The position numbers and the translations under genes were made by a program. From Flavobacterium granuli (GTDB lineage Bacteria; Bacteroidota; Bacteroidia; Flavobacteriales; Flavobacteriaceae), in assembly GCF_900129705.1 (NCBI RefSeq), contig NZ_FQWO01000013.1:59743-123742 (forward strand): 64,000 nt of DNA, written 5' to 3'. Below the pieces are notes generated by a model, which had not been told where the DNA came from, did no database searches, and saw nothing but the letters and a program-made list of their open reading frames with translations. Each line of letters begins with the position of its first letter. Position 1 is the stretch's first letter. Positions 56,099 to 64,000 of this stretch are shown here, in pieces.

Positions 56099-56929
56099 AT
56101 GAATTCAGAATTAAAAAAGATTAAAGTTGTAATCAGCGATTTAGACGGAACATTACTCAACACAGAACATAAAATATCAGAATATACCAAAACTATTTTC
56201 AAGAAACTTCACGACGAAAATTATTTAATAATTGTCGCCACAGGTCGCCATCACTTGGATGCGCATTCTATTGTATCACAATTAGATTGTCCGGTTTATT
56301 TAGTAACCTCAAATGGTGCACGAATTCATTCGCCTGAAAACGAACTCCTTTTTTCCCTGGATCTGGAAAGTGAGCTTGTGAAATCAGTTTTCGATTTAGA
56401 AATGGATCCCGAAATCACGACTGTTTTATTCAAAGAAGAAATTTGGCAAACAAATCACCATAACGAGAAACTGAATGATTTTCAGAAAGAATCAAAGTAT
56501 TTACCTGAAATAGTTGATTTTAGGTCGTTGGAAGATTTTGGCGGCATAAAATTTTTCTTCACTCATGACAATCATCAAACATTAGTGGATTTGAAAGATA
56601 GGATTTTGGAAAATCATTCAGATCATTTCTGTCATGCTTTCAGCTTGCCATTTTGTTTGGAGTTCATGCACAAGTCGGTGGATAAAAGTGTGGCAATTGC
56701 CAAAATTTTAGAAAAAGAAGCTTTTACTTTTGAAGAAGCAATCGCTTTTGGAGACGGCTTCAATGATGAAAAAATGTTGCTATCAACCGGAAAAGGGCTG
56801 ATAATGGGCAATGCGCCGGATAATTTTAAAAATAAATTGTCGCATTTAGAAGTGATAGCGACAAATGAAAAAGATGGAGTTGCAAAGTACTTATCAGAAT
56901 ATGTTTTAAATACTGCTGTTTCTGTTTAA
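56099..56929 (+). CDS. Cof-type HAD-IIB phosphatase
   Basis: A 276-residue sugar-phosphate or flavin-phosphate phosphatase. HAD motif I is VVISDLDGTLLNTEH (nucleophile Asp), motif II ATGRHH, motif III Lys in KSVDKSVAIAK, motif IV FGDGFNDEKML, with a C2B cap between motifs II and III. Start MNSELKKIKV is chosen over the ATG/GTG-like frame opening at 56042 because the promoter overlaps it. Confidence 0.9.
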   Translation: MNSELKKIKVVISDLDGTLLNTEHKISEYTKTIFKKLHDENYLIIVATGRHHLDAHSIVSQLDCPVYLVTSNGARIHSPENELLFSLDLESELVKSVFDLEMDPEITTVLFKEEIWQTNHHNEKLNDFQKESKYLPEIVDFRSLEDFGGIKFFFTHDNHQTLVDLKDRILENHSDHFCHAFSLPFCLEFMHKSVDKSVAIAKILEKEAFTFEEAIAFGDGFNDEKMLLSTGKGLIMGNAPDNFKNKLSHLEVIATNEKDGVAKYLSEYVLNTAVSV

Positions 56930-57044
56930 CACAATAAAGAAAGACATTCGTTTTAGAACAAAAACGATTCTCCTGACAAAATAGAGAAACATTTTTTTAA
57001 TAGTTTTCAAAGTGTATTTTTGTGTAAATTTAATCACACAAAAA

Positions 57045-59396
57045 ATGACTAAAAAACTTTTTAGACTTGCATTTTTATTAATTGCGGTAGCTGGGCAAAG
57101 CCAGAATCTGAAGTTAGAGGAAATCATGAAAGGCGATATTTTCATAGGTTCTCAACCTTCGAATGAGCGCTGGTCCTTGGATGGGAAAAAAATATACTTT
57201 GAATGGAATCCGAATAATGAGTTAGGAGAAAGCACTTATTTTTGGGAGAAAACAATGGAAAAACCAAAGTTGGCTCTGGTTAAAGAGGCCGCATTTTCCA
57301 GATTGAATTTTATAAAAAATCCTGATTCTGATTTGGCATATTATCTGGAAAGAGGCGTTTTATATTCTTATTCGATAAAAAATAAAATCACAAAAAAACT
57401 ATTGCAACAAGACAATCCTATTTCAAATTTACAATTGGGATTTGAGAATGGGGTTTTGTTTTTTGAGCAAAATGACAATCTTTTAAAATACAATACCAAA
57501 GAAGGAACGATAGTTCAGCTGACAAATTTTAAAAAAGGAAAAGGTCAGGATCCAGTTTCTGATAAGGAGGATTCTTTTTTGAAAGCGCAACAAAAAGAGT
57601 TGTTTCAATTTATCAGAGATCAGGAAGCCAAGAAAAAGTGGAATACGGCCAAAGCGGATGCTAATAAGTCGGATTTTCCAAAAGCCTATTTCTCTGGAAA
57701 AAATGAATTGGAAAGCTTGAAAATGAGTCCCAAAGGAGATTTTGCAACTTTCAGACTTCGTGAAGAAAAAGAAGCTAAAAGTGAAAAAATGGAAGTTTTT
57801 ATCACTGCAGATGGCTATAATCAATCTCCAAATACCAAAGCCAAAGTTTCAACTGAAAATTTAACGAAGAGTAAATTCGGAATTTATTCTGTTGCCAAGG
57901 ATTCGGTTTATTTTGTAGATTTTTCCAAACTGAGTCATATTCAAGAGGTTCCTGAATATTATAAATTATACGATAATCTTAAAAATAAGGAGAAAGTAAA
58001 CAAGTTAATTTTTGTGCAAGAACCGGTTTATAATAAGGACGGTTCTTATGCCGTTTCCGAAATCAGAAGTTTGGACAATAAGGACAGATGGCTCGTAAAA
58101 ATCAATTTAGAAAAAGGCAACTTTGAAGAAATTGATTACCAGCATGATGAGGCTTGGATAGCTGGTCCGGGGATTCCGTCGTATGAATATAGCAGAGGAA
58201 CCTTAGATTTTATAGGGGATAATGAAACGATTTATTTTCAATCAGAGGCTTCGGGTTACTCTCATTTGTACACCTATAATTTAAAGACAAAAAAGAAGCA
58301 ACAACTAACCAAAGGAACTTGGGAAGTTCGTGATGTTAAGTTATCAAAAGACAAAAAAACGTTTTATTTAACTACTAATACAACCCATCCTGGGAATCGT
58401 GAATTTTATAAATTGGCCGTTTCAGGAGGTATCTTAGAGCCTATTTTGGTTCAGGATGGCGCCCATGAAGTTAGCCTATCACCAGATGAAAGCTCATTGT
58501 TGGTGCGTTATTCGTTCAAAAATAAACCTTGGGAACTTTATATTGCTGATAACAAGAAAAATACTTCTCTTCGTCAGCTGACTTTTTCAACAACTGAAGA
58601 ATTTAAAAAATATACTTGGAGAAAAACGGAAGTAATCACTTTTAAAGCACAAGATGGAACTCCAGTTTACGCCAGATTGTATAGACCACAAACAGCTCAG
58701 GCTAATAAGGCGGCAGTTATTTTTGTTCATGGCGCTGGCTATTTGCAAAATGCTCATAATTATTGGAGTAATTACCATAGAGAATATATGTTTCATAACT
58801 TATTGACTGATTTGGGATATACAGTTTTGGACATTGATTATAGGGGCAGTGATGGTTACGGTCGCGATTTTAGAACCGGAATATACCGTTTTATGGGAGG
58901 CAAGGATTTAACTGATCAAATAGACGGAAAAAAATATTTGGTAGATAATTTAGGAATTGATGCTAAAAGAGTAGGGATTTATGGCGGTTCTTACGGTGGT
59001 TTTATCACTTTGATGGGGATGCTTACCACACCGAAAGAATTTGCTTCGGGTGCGGCATTGCGTTCTGTGACTGATTGGGCTCATTACAATCATGGTTATA
59101 CTGGAAACATTCTAAATTTTCCCGAAACAGATCCCGATGCCTATAAAAAGAGTTCTCCGATCTATTTTGCTGATAATTTAGAAGGCAATTTATTGATGCT
59201 TCACGGTATGGTGGATAATAATGTAGAATATAAAGATGTGGTGCGTTTGTCACAACGCTTTATTGAATTAGGCAAGAAAAACTGGAGTCTTTCCTCTTTT
59301 CCTGTGGAATCACATGGCTTTAAGGAAACTTATTCTTGGGTAGATGAGTATAGTAGAATCTTGAATTTATTCAACAGTACGCTTCTTGAAAAATAG
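57045..59396 (+). CDS. S9-family (prolyl oligopeptidase/DPP-IV type) peptidase
   Basis: A 783-residue exported serine peptidase. Signal peptide (residues 1-20, VAGQSQ) comes first, then a beta-propeller of about 450 residues and a C-terminal alpha/beta hydrolase. The nucleophile is in YGGSYGGFI, the Asp in HGMVDNNVEY and the His in ESHGFKETYS. It releases dipeptides or oligopeptides in the periplasm. The ATG at 57045 fits the signal peptide; a TATTTTTG -7 element at 57015 lies inside the longer frame. Confidence 0.92.
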   Translation: MTKKLFRLAFLLIAVAGQSQNLKLEEIMKGDIFIGSQPSNERWSLDGKKIYFEWNPNNELGESTYFWEKTMEKPKLALVKEAAFSRLNFIKNPDSDLAYYLERGVLYSYSIKNKITKKLLQQDNPISNLQLGFENGVLFFEQNDNLLKYNTKEGTIVQLTNFKKGKGQDPVSDKEDSFLKAQQKELFQFIRDQEAKKKWNTAKADANKSDFPKAYFSGKNELESLKMSPKGDFATFRLREEKEAKSEKMEVFITADGYNQSPNTKAKVSTENLTKSKFGIYSVAKDSVYFVDFSKLSHIQEVPEYYKLYDNLKNKEKVNKLIFVQEPVYNKDGSYAVSEIRSLDNKDRWLVKINLEKGNFEEIDYQHDEAWIAGPGIPSYEYSRGTLDFIGDNETIYFQSEASGYSHLYTYNLKTKKKQQLTKGTWEVRDVKLSKDKKTFYLTTNTTHPGNREFYKLAVSGGILEPILVQDGAHEVSLSPDESSLLVRYSFKNKPWELYIADNKKNTSLRQLTFSTTEEFKKYTWRKTEVITFKAQDGTPVYARLYRPQTAQANKAAVIFVHGAGYLQNAHNYWSNYHREYMFHNLLTDLGYTVLDIDYRGSDGYGRDFRTGIYRFMGGKDLTDQIDGKKYLVDNLGIDAKRVGIYGGSYGGFITLMGMLTTPKEFASGAALRSVTDWAHYNHGYTGNILNFPETDPDAYKKSSPIYFADNLEGNLLMLHGMVDNNVEYKDVVRLSQRFIELGKKNWSLSSFPVESHGFKETYSWVDEYSRILNLFNSTLLEK

Positions 59397-59430
59397 TGTA
59401 TTTAAAGCGTTGAATATTGTTTCAACAATT

Positions 59431-59461
59431 TTGTGTATCTCTTAGAAACAACCTATTTTTG
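59431..59461 (+). promoter_or_regulatory. Promoter of purC (TTG-N20-TATTTTTG)
   Basis: TTG 59431-59433 and TATTTTTG 59454-59461, 20 bp apart, about 28 bp before the ATG chosen for purC. No purine riboswitch is visible. Confidence 0.7.
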
Positions 59462-59489
59462 CAAAAACAACAACACAACATTTATACCG

Positions 59490-60443
59490 ATGAGCAATAC
59501 AATTACAACCACTAATTTTAATTTTCCAAATCAAAAATCGGTTTACCGAGGTAAGGTGAGAGAAGTTTATAATATCAACGATGATCTTTTGGTTATGGTT
59601 GCTACTGATAGGCTCTCGGCTTTTGATGTTGTTTTACCAAAAGGGATTCCATATAAAGGTCAAATTTTGAATCAAATTGCTACAAAATTCATGGAACTGA
59701 CCCAAGATATTGTGCCAAATTGGTTAGTTGCCACTCCGGATCCAAATGTAGCTGTAGGTCATTTATGTGAGCCATTCAAAGTAGAAATGGTAATTCGTGG
59801 TTATGTTTCTGGACATGCTGCACGAGAATATGCGCTTGGAAAAAGACAAATTTGCGGCGTAACAATGGCAGAAGGTTTAAAGGAAAATGATAAATTTCCA
59901 ACTCCTATAATTACACCAACAACCAAAGCAGATAATGGTGAGCATGATGCTGATATTTCAAGAGAGGATATTCTTTCTAAAGGAATTGTTTCTGAAGAAG
60001 ATTATGTAGTTTTAGAAAAATATACCAGAGCATTATTTCAAAGAGGAACTGAAATCGCAGCTAGTCGTGGATTGATTTTAGTAGATACCAAATACGAATT
60101 TGGAAAAACGAAAGATGGAGTAATTGTTTTGATTGATGAAATTCATACACCGGATTCTTCTCGTTATTTTTATGCAGAAGGATACCAAGAGCGACAAGAC
60201 AAAGGAGAAGAGCAAAAGCAATTATCTAAAGAATTTGTGCGTCGCTGGTTAATTGAGAATGGTTTCCAAGGACAAGAAGGACAACAAATTCCTGATATGT
60301 CAGACGAATATATCGAATCGGTTTCTGAAAGATATATCGAATTATATGAGAATATTTTAGGAGAAAAATTCATTAAAGCTGATATTTCAAATATCAATGA
60401 GCGTATTGAGAAAAACGTCTTGGCTTATTTAGAGAAAAGATAG
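59490..60443 (+). CDS. purC: Phosphoribosylaminoimidazole-succinocarboxamide synthase
   Basis: A 317-residue SAICAR synthetase of purine biosynthesis that joins CAIR and aspartate using ATP. Visible blocks: [45 protein letters not shown], and the C-terminal [20 protein letters not shown]. The length is that of the longer eukaryote/Bacteroidota-like form rather than the roughly 240-residue E. coli form. Start [10 protein letters not shown] follows the promoter. Confidence 0.95.
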   Translation: MSNTITTTNFNFPNQKSVYRGKVREVYNINDDLLVMVATDRLSAFDVVLPKGIPYKGQILNQIATKFMELTQDIVPNWLVATPDPNVAVGHLCEPFKVEMVIRGYVSGHAAREYALGKRQICGVTMAEGLKENDKFPTPIITPTTKADNGEHDADISREDILSKGIVSEEDYVVLEKYTRALFQRGTEIAASRGLILVDTKYEFGKTKDGVIVLIDEIHTPDSSRYFYAEGYQERQDKGEEQKQLSKEFVRRWLIENGFQGQEGQQIPDMSDEYIESVSERYIELYENILGEKFIKADISNINERIEKNVLAYLEKR

Positions 60444-60461
60444 AAATTTTTATAAGAATCA

Positions 60462-60502
60462 AAAAAAACCGCAATTCTAATTTAGAATTGCGGTTTTTTA
60501 AT
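60462..60502. terminator. Bidirectional terminator after purC
   Basis: Stem AAAACCGCAATTCTA / TAGAATTGCGGTTTT with T-runs on both strands. Confidence 0.85.
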
Positions 60503-60518
60503 TTTAGAGAGCTATATT

Positions 60519-61058
60519 TTATTTTTCCATTTTGACTTTTAGGTTATTGAGTCCTTGTTGTAAATCTTTTCCAATCATTTCGTCCATTTTCATAAAAGGA
60601 AGCATGATGTTTATTGGATAAGGAATTGTACCGTAGATTCCCCATTTTACTTTGGTTTGATTGGCTGAAACCATTTCAGTCGACATAAAACCCATTGCGG
60701 TATCATTCATGGGTTCTTTGAAACGAAGTTCAAAATCAAGACGTTTTCCTTCAGTAATCTTTGTGATTTCTTGTTCACCAATTCCTACTTCTTTTACCTC
60801 GCTCTCCCAAGCCGAAATAGCGCCAACAGTTCCGTCAATTCCTTTAAAACTGGATTTCATATTAGGGTCAATATTTGCCCAAACGCTAAAATCATTTTGA
60901 TTTTTTAAGTACTTCACATAATTAAAAACAGAATCAATGGGTTTGTTAATAGTAATTTCTCTCTCTACAGCGTAGTCTTTGGGCATAAAGAACCCAACTA
61001 TAAGAGTTAGGACTACAATTGCTAAAATTCCAATAATAATTTTTTTGATGATTTTCAT
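60519..61058 (-). CDS. SRPBCC-fold protein with N-terminal membrane anchor
   Basis: A 179-residue protein: one membrane helix (IIIGILAIVVLTLIVGFF) then a START/polyketide-cyclase-like domain (VEREITINKPIDSVFNYVKY, MKMDEMIGKDLQQGLNNLK). Members bind hydrophobic ligands; no function is assigned. It is 23 bp downstream of the DUF1801 gene. Confidence 0.8.
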   Translation of the reverse strand: MKIIKKIIIGILAIVVLTLIVGFFMPKDYAVEREITINKPIDSVFNYVKYLKNQNDFSVWANIDPNMKSSFKGIDGTVGAISAWESEVKEVGIGEQEITKITEGKRLDFELRFKEPMNDTAMGFMSTEMVSANQTKVKWGIYGTIPYPINIMLPFMKMDEMIGKDLQQGLNNLKVKMEK

Positions 61059-61081
61059 GATTTTAAAATTAAGATGAATGA

Positions 61082-61543
61082 TTATTTAGAGGCATTAATT
61101 TGTGATTCATAAAGCGAAACCCAATCGGCAACTGTCATTTTTTTGACTAACTGCCCAATTAGTTCGAAGGGAATTTGATCCTTCTTTTTAAAGCGGATAC
61201 AACTTTTACCCATATCTAATTTTGAGGAACTGTGTTTTGGGTATTCATTTATAAACCATTTTAATAGTTCTGCACTGGAATATATCCCCATATGATATAG
61301 AGCAATGTAATTTTTTTGAGATGCAAGGTTGATAAAAGGTAAAGGAAGTTTTGAATTGCAATGATAGCCTTTTGGATAAATAGAATGCGGCACCACATAA
61401 GCAATCATGCCATAAGACATTTGTTCGACAAAACCTTTTGGGATATTGTTTGCGATTGTTTCCCGAAGTTTAAAAAAAGCAGGCTTTCTTTCTTCTGGAA
61501 TTTCGTTCAAATAGTCTGCTACAGTTTTGGCGGATGATTGCAT
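61082..61543 (-). CDS. DUF1801 (YdhG-like) protein
   Basis: A 153-residue protein with the DUF1801 fold (AKTVADYLNEIPEERKPAFF, ISYMGKSCIRFKKKDQIPF-like end). The function is unknown. The start MQSSAKTVADY (61543) is chosen because the longer frame up to 61654 runs through the terminator of the upstream M42 gene. Confidence 0.8.
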   Translation of the reverse strand: MQSSAKTVADYLNEIPEERKPAFFKLRETIANNIPKGFVEQMSYGMIAYVVPHSIYPKGYHCNSKLPLPFINLASQKNYIALYHMGIYSSAELLKWFINEYPKHSSSKLDMGKSCIRFKKKDQIPFELIGQLVKKMTVADWVSLYESQINASK

Positions 61544-61570
61544 TTTCAGGAATTTATGGTCTAAATTTAA

Positions 61571-61608
61571 TAAAAAAAGCCGCAATTCTGAAGTGGAATT
61601 GCGGCTTT
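61571..61608 (-). terminator. Terminator of the M42 peptidase gene
   Basis: Stem AAAAGCCGCAATTC / GAATTGCGGCTTTT with T7 on the minus strand. Confidence 0.85.
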
Positions 61609-61695
61609 TAATATTGATTAACATCTTTTTTATATTCTCTTTTCCGGAAAACATGAAAAAGAGAGAATAGATATTAGGCTTAACTATGGAAAATA

Positions 61696-62784
61696 TTATT
61701 TAAAATAAGAAAAAGTTTCTTCGTTTTCTAGTTTCAACAAGGTTTCATAAATTAATTTAATCACGTTTTCAACGTCATCACGATGTACCATCTCAACCGT
61801 TGTGTGCATATAGCGTAACGGAAGTGAAATCAAGGCTGAAGCAACACCGCCATTACTGTAGGCAAATGCATCAGTATCAGTTCCGGTTACACGAGAAGAA
61901 GCCAGGCGTTGAAAAGGTATTTTCTTTTCTTCGGCTGTATCTAGAATTAGTTCTCTCAAGTTATTTTGTACTGCCGGAGCATAAGTAATAACTGGTCCTT
62001 TGCCAATTTTTGTGTCTCCTTCGATTTTCTTTTCAATCATGGGAGTGGTAGAATCATGACATACATCTGTAACAATGGCTACGTTAGGTTTGATGGTTTT
62101 GGTAATCATTTCGGCACCACGAAGACCTACTTCTTCTTGAACAGAGTTAGTAATGTACAATCCAAAAGGAAGTTTTACTTTGTTTTCGTGTAGCAAACGA
62201 GCTACTTCGGCAATCATAAATCCTCCCATACGGTTGTCAATCGCACGACAAACAAATTTGTTTTCGTTTAGAATAATGAAATCATCTGGATAAGTAACCA
62301 CGCAACCAACATGTACGCCCATTTTCTCCACTTCTTCTTTGGTTTCGCAACCAAGGTCAATGAATATGTTGCTTGTTTTTGGGTTTTCTTCCTTGTCCCT
62401 GTTTCGGGTATGAATGGCTGGCCAGCCAAAAACTCCTTTTACAATTCCTTTTTTGGTATGAATGTTCACGCGCTTTGAAGGAGCGATTTGATGATCAGAA
62501 CCACCATTTCTAATTACATAGATTAATCCATCATCAGTAATATAGTTTACATACCAAGAAATTTCATCGGCATGACCTTCAATAACAACTTTATATGCTG
62601 CATCAGGATTGATGACTCCTACAGCTGTTCCGTACGTATCTGTTATAAAAGTATCAACATAAGGTTTGAGGTAATCCATCCATATTTTTTGGCCTTCAGC
62701 TTCAAATCCGGTAGGAGAGGCGTTATTAAGGTATTGTTCTAAAAAGTCTAACGAAGATTTTTTTAATATTGTTTTTGTGCTCAT
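61696..62784 (-). CDS. M42-family metalloaminopeptidase
   Basis: A 362-residue cytosolic dinuclear zinc aminopeptidase of the tetrahedral TET/FrvX family. Metal ligands and catalytic residues are seen in EGHADEISW, AIDNRMGGFM, NSVQEEVGLRGAE (catalytic Glu pair), TDVCHD and LRYMHTTVEMVHRDD. Its substrates are peptides; the old 'cellulase/endoglucanase' name is a mis-annotation of this family. Confidence 0.92.
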   Translation of the reverse strand: MSTKTILKKSSLDFLEQYLNNASPTGFEAEGQKIWMDYLKPYVDTFITDTYGTAVGVINPDAAYKVVIEGHADEISWYVNYITDDGLIYVIRNGGSDHQIAPSKRVNIHTKKGIVKGVFGWPAIHTRNRDKEENPKTSNIFIDLGCETKEEVEKMGVHVGCVVTYPDDFIILNENKFVCRAIDNRMGGFMIAEVARLLHENKVKLPFGLYITNSVQEEVGLRGAEMITKTIKPNVAIVTDVCHDSTTPMIEKKIEGDTKIGKGPVITYAPAVQNNLRELILDTAEEKKIPFQRLASSRVTGTDTDAFAYSNGGVASALISLPLRYMHTTVEMVHRDDVENVIKLIYETLLKLENEETFSYFK

Positions 62785-62865
62785 AAAAATATTTTTTTGC
62801 TAAATTATAAATTTGGCATTACAGTTGTCTATATAATGTATAATTTTACAATTAAATTATGCCTT

Positions 62866-63543
62866 ATGAAGTTTGTTACCTATATAGTATTCTTTTTCTT
62901 TTTATCTTTATTTGCAAATGCCCAAGAGATTCCTGTGAGTCCTAAAACAATGGGGTATGAACTAAAAGATTCTGATGATATTGCAAATGATACGATTCAA
63001 TTGGAAGAAATTGTGGTTTCTAAGGAGAAACTTGATCCTGATGCCAAAAAGCAATTCTTAATACTTCAGAGTAGGGTGTATAAAACTTATCCTTATGCTA
63101 AACTCGCTTCAGAAAGATTGACCCTGCTAAACAAAGGTATGGCAGGATTGAAAACAAATAAGGAGAAGAAGAAGTATTTTAAAATTGTTGAAACTTATCT
63201 TAATGATGAATTTGAAGCTAAGCTGAAAAAGCTTTCCCGTAGTCAAGGGCGAATTTTGGTAAAATTGATTCATCGTCAAACGGGCAGTACCACTTATGAA
63301 CTGGTGAAGACACTAAAGAGTGGTTGGAAAGCCTTTTGGTCAAATACTGCCGCGAGTATGTTTGATATCAATTTAAAATCGGAGTATGCGCCTTTTGATG
63401 TCAACGAGGATTTTTTGATAGAAACTATTTTACAACGTGCATTTGAATCGGGAAGATTACAGAACCAGCCGCCAGTAAAGCCAGTTGATATGGATAATCT
63501 CAATGATTTTTGGGAATCCAAAGCTCAAAAGTCAAAGTCGTAG
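62866..63543 (+). CDS. DUF4294-domain exported protein
   Basis: A 225-residue protein with signal peptide (1-20, FANAQ) and the Bacteroidota-specific DUF4294 domain (LQSRVYKTYPYAKLASERLT, KLSRSQGRILVKLIHRQTGS, LVKTLKSGWKAFWSNTAASM). The function is unknown. It is divergent from the M42 gene, as often in flavobacteria. Start MKFVTYIVFF is chosen for the signal peptide; the longer frame (62797) lacks support. Confidence 0.82.
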   Translation: MKFVTYIVFFFFLSLFANAQEIPVSPKTMGYELKDSDDIANDTIQLEEIVVSKEKLDPDAKKQFLILQSRVYKTYPYAKLASERLTLLNKGMAGLKTNKEKKKYFKIVETYLNDEFEAKLKKLSRSQGRILVKLIHRQTGSTTYELVKTLKSGWKAFWSNTAASMFDINLKSEYAPFDVNEDFLIETILQRAFESGRLQNQPPVKPVDMDNLNDFWESKAQKSKS

Positions 63544-63572
63544 TATTTCACGGTTTTATAATATTCTACTTA

Positions 63573-63721
63573 TATATAGTACTGAGAATATTTGTTTCGG
63601 GAGCTCCTTCCCGCTATTCGCTACAATCTTCCAGTCCGAACGCCATCCTGGAAGGATTTCCGCTGCTATCAGGGCTAGGGAGTGGTTGTGATGTTTTAGC
63701 AAGGCTGTATTATATAGTACT
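63573..63721. repeat. Intergenic element flanked by 11-bp direct repeats
   Basis: TATATAGTACT occurs at 63573-63583 and 63711-63721. The 127 bp between are GC-richer than their surroundings and contain partial self-complementarity (CTTCC/GGAAG around 63640-63655). Short frames through it are not convincing genes. The layout resembles an inserted non-autonomous element with its target duplication. Confidence 0.45.
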
Positions 63722-63859
63722 CTGCAAAAGGATGTAGAAGGATTGTTGTTTTTTTATGGAGTTTAACGAGGCTTTAAAAATATTTTGTTTTCAAAAATCA
63801 GATTTTCAGCGAGTTAAAAATAAAGTTAAGAAAACGTCAAAAAAAAGCATTTAAAAAGC

Positions 63860-63889
63860 TTGAATAACTAAAAAAAGGAGGTATATTTG
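63860..63889 (+). promoter_or_regulatory. Strong promoter, probably of a stable-RNA operon outside the window
   Basis: TTG 63860-63862 and TATATTTG 63882-63889 are 19 bp apart. The downstream start CACCCGCAATAAC and the long non-coding leader to the window end are typical of flavobacterial rRNA or tRNA operons. Nothing of the RNA itself is visible by 64000. Confidence 0.5.
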
Positions 63890-64000
63890 CACCCGCAATA
63901 ACAAGCAAGTTCATATACAGATTGAGTGAGTGGAAACGTTGAGAAATCGGGTTTCAGGTGAGAGAAAAACGAGATTAAATTTTCGAAAAAAAAACTTTCC

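Noticed and set aside
59397..59489. Purine riboswitch before purC
   Set aside because: The leader after the promoter is under 30 nt, too short for the aptamer.
63485..63737. Two overlapping frames of 68 and 75 codons after the DUF4294 gene
   Set aside because: They overlap the gene end and run through the repeat element; no start signal or domain supports them.

Overview
The window reads as a chromosomal segment of a Flavobacterium-like member of the Bacteroidota (Flavobacteriaceae). The evidence is the AT-rich sequence, the repeated promoter pattern TTG-N17-21-TAnnTTTG, a SusC/SusD pair, a type IX secretion (T9SS) C-terminal sorting domain, the gliding genes gldF and gldG beside dnaN, and Bacteroidota-typical families such as DUF4294.

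Positions 1-19.4 kb are ordinary chromosome. A minus-strand run holds a partial M1-type peptidase, a LOG-family nucleotide hydrolase, uvrA, a ClC channel with CBS domains, an AlkD-like repair protein, gamma-glutamyltransferase and an AcpH-like phosphodiesterase. It is followed by glmM, a DoxD-type membrane protein, a PhoD-like phosphatase, a class V aminotransferase, SelO, an LpxL-like acyltransferase, a rhomboid protease and a SIMPL protein.

Positions 19.5-44.5 kb are accessory and partly decayed. The stretch opens with the 3' end of a tRNA whose 5' part is missing, then two small unknown genes and a broken GntR regulator. A polysaccharide utilisation locus follows: a membrane-spanning propeller/Y_Y_Y/LuxR regulator, SusC, SusD, an EEP-family hydrolase, two different GH30 enzymes and a SASA-type esterase. 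The GH30 types suggest beta-1,6-linked glucan or a related beta-glucan, which is inference. Next come hipB with a truncated hipA, a conjugation coupling protein gene (traG-like) with an in-frame stop and cut by an IS, a dead IS6-family element, a 1442-residue T9SS adhesin built of SprB and MBG repeats, an outer-membrane barrel protein, a MITE-like palindrome, the tail of a lost peptidase gene, and an integrase/HTH pair abutting mnmE.

Positions 44.6-64 kb are again core genome: mnmE, a UspA-type protein, a membrane-anchored MutS homologue, dnaN, gldG, gldF, a monooxygenase-fold protein, a SAM hydrolase-like protein, phoH, a Cof-type HAD phosphatase, an S9 peptidase, purC, an SRPBCC protein, a DUF1801 protein, an M42 aminopeptidase and a DUF4294 protein. 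Several intergenic palindromes here look like dispersed repeats. The window ends on a strong promoter whose leader resembles that of a stable-RNA operon lying just outside.

No convincing new defence or biosynthetic system is visible. The features most worth a second look are the decayed island with its tRNA scar, the four TGTGTC repeats at exact 10-bp phasing in front of the integrase operon, the mosaic codon use of the adhesin, and the repeat elements.
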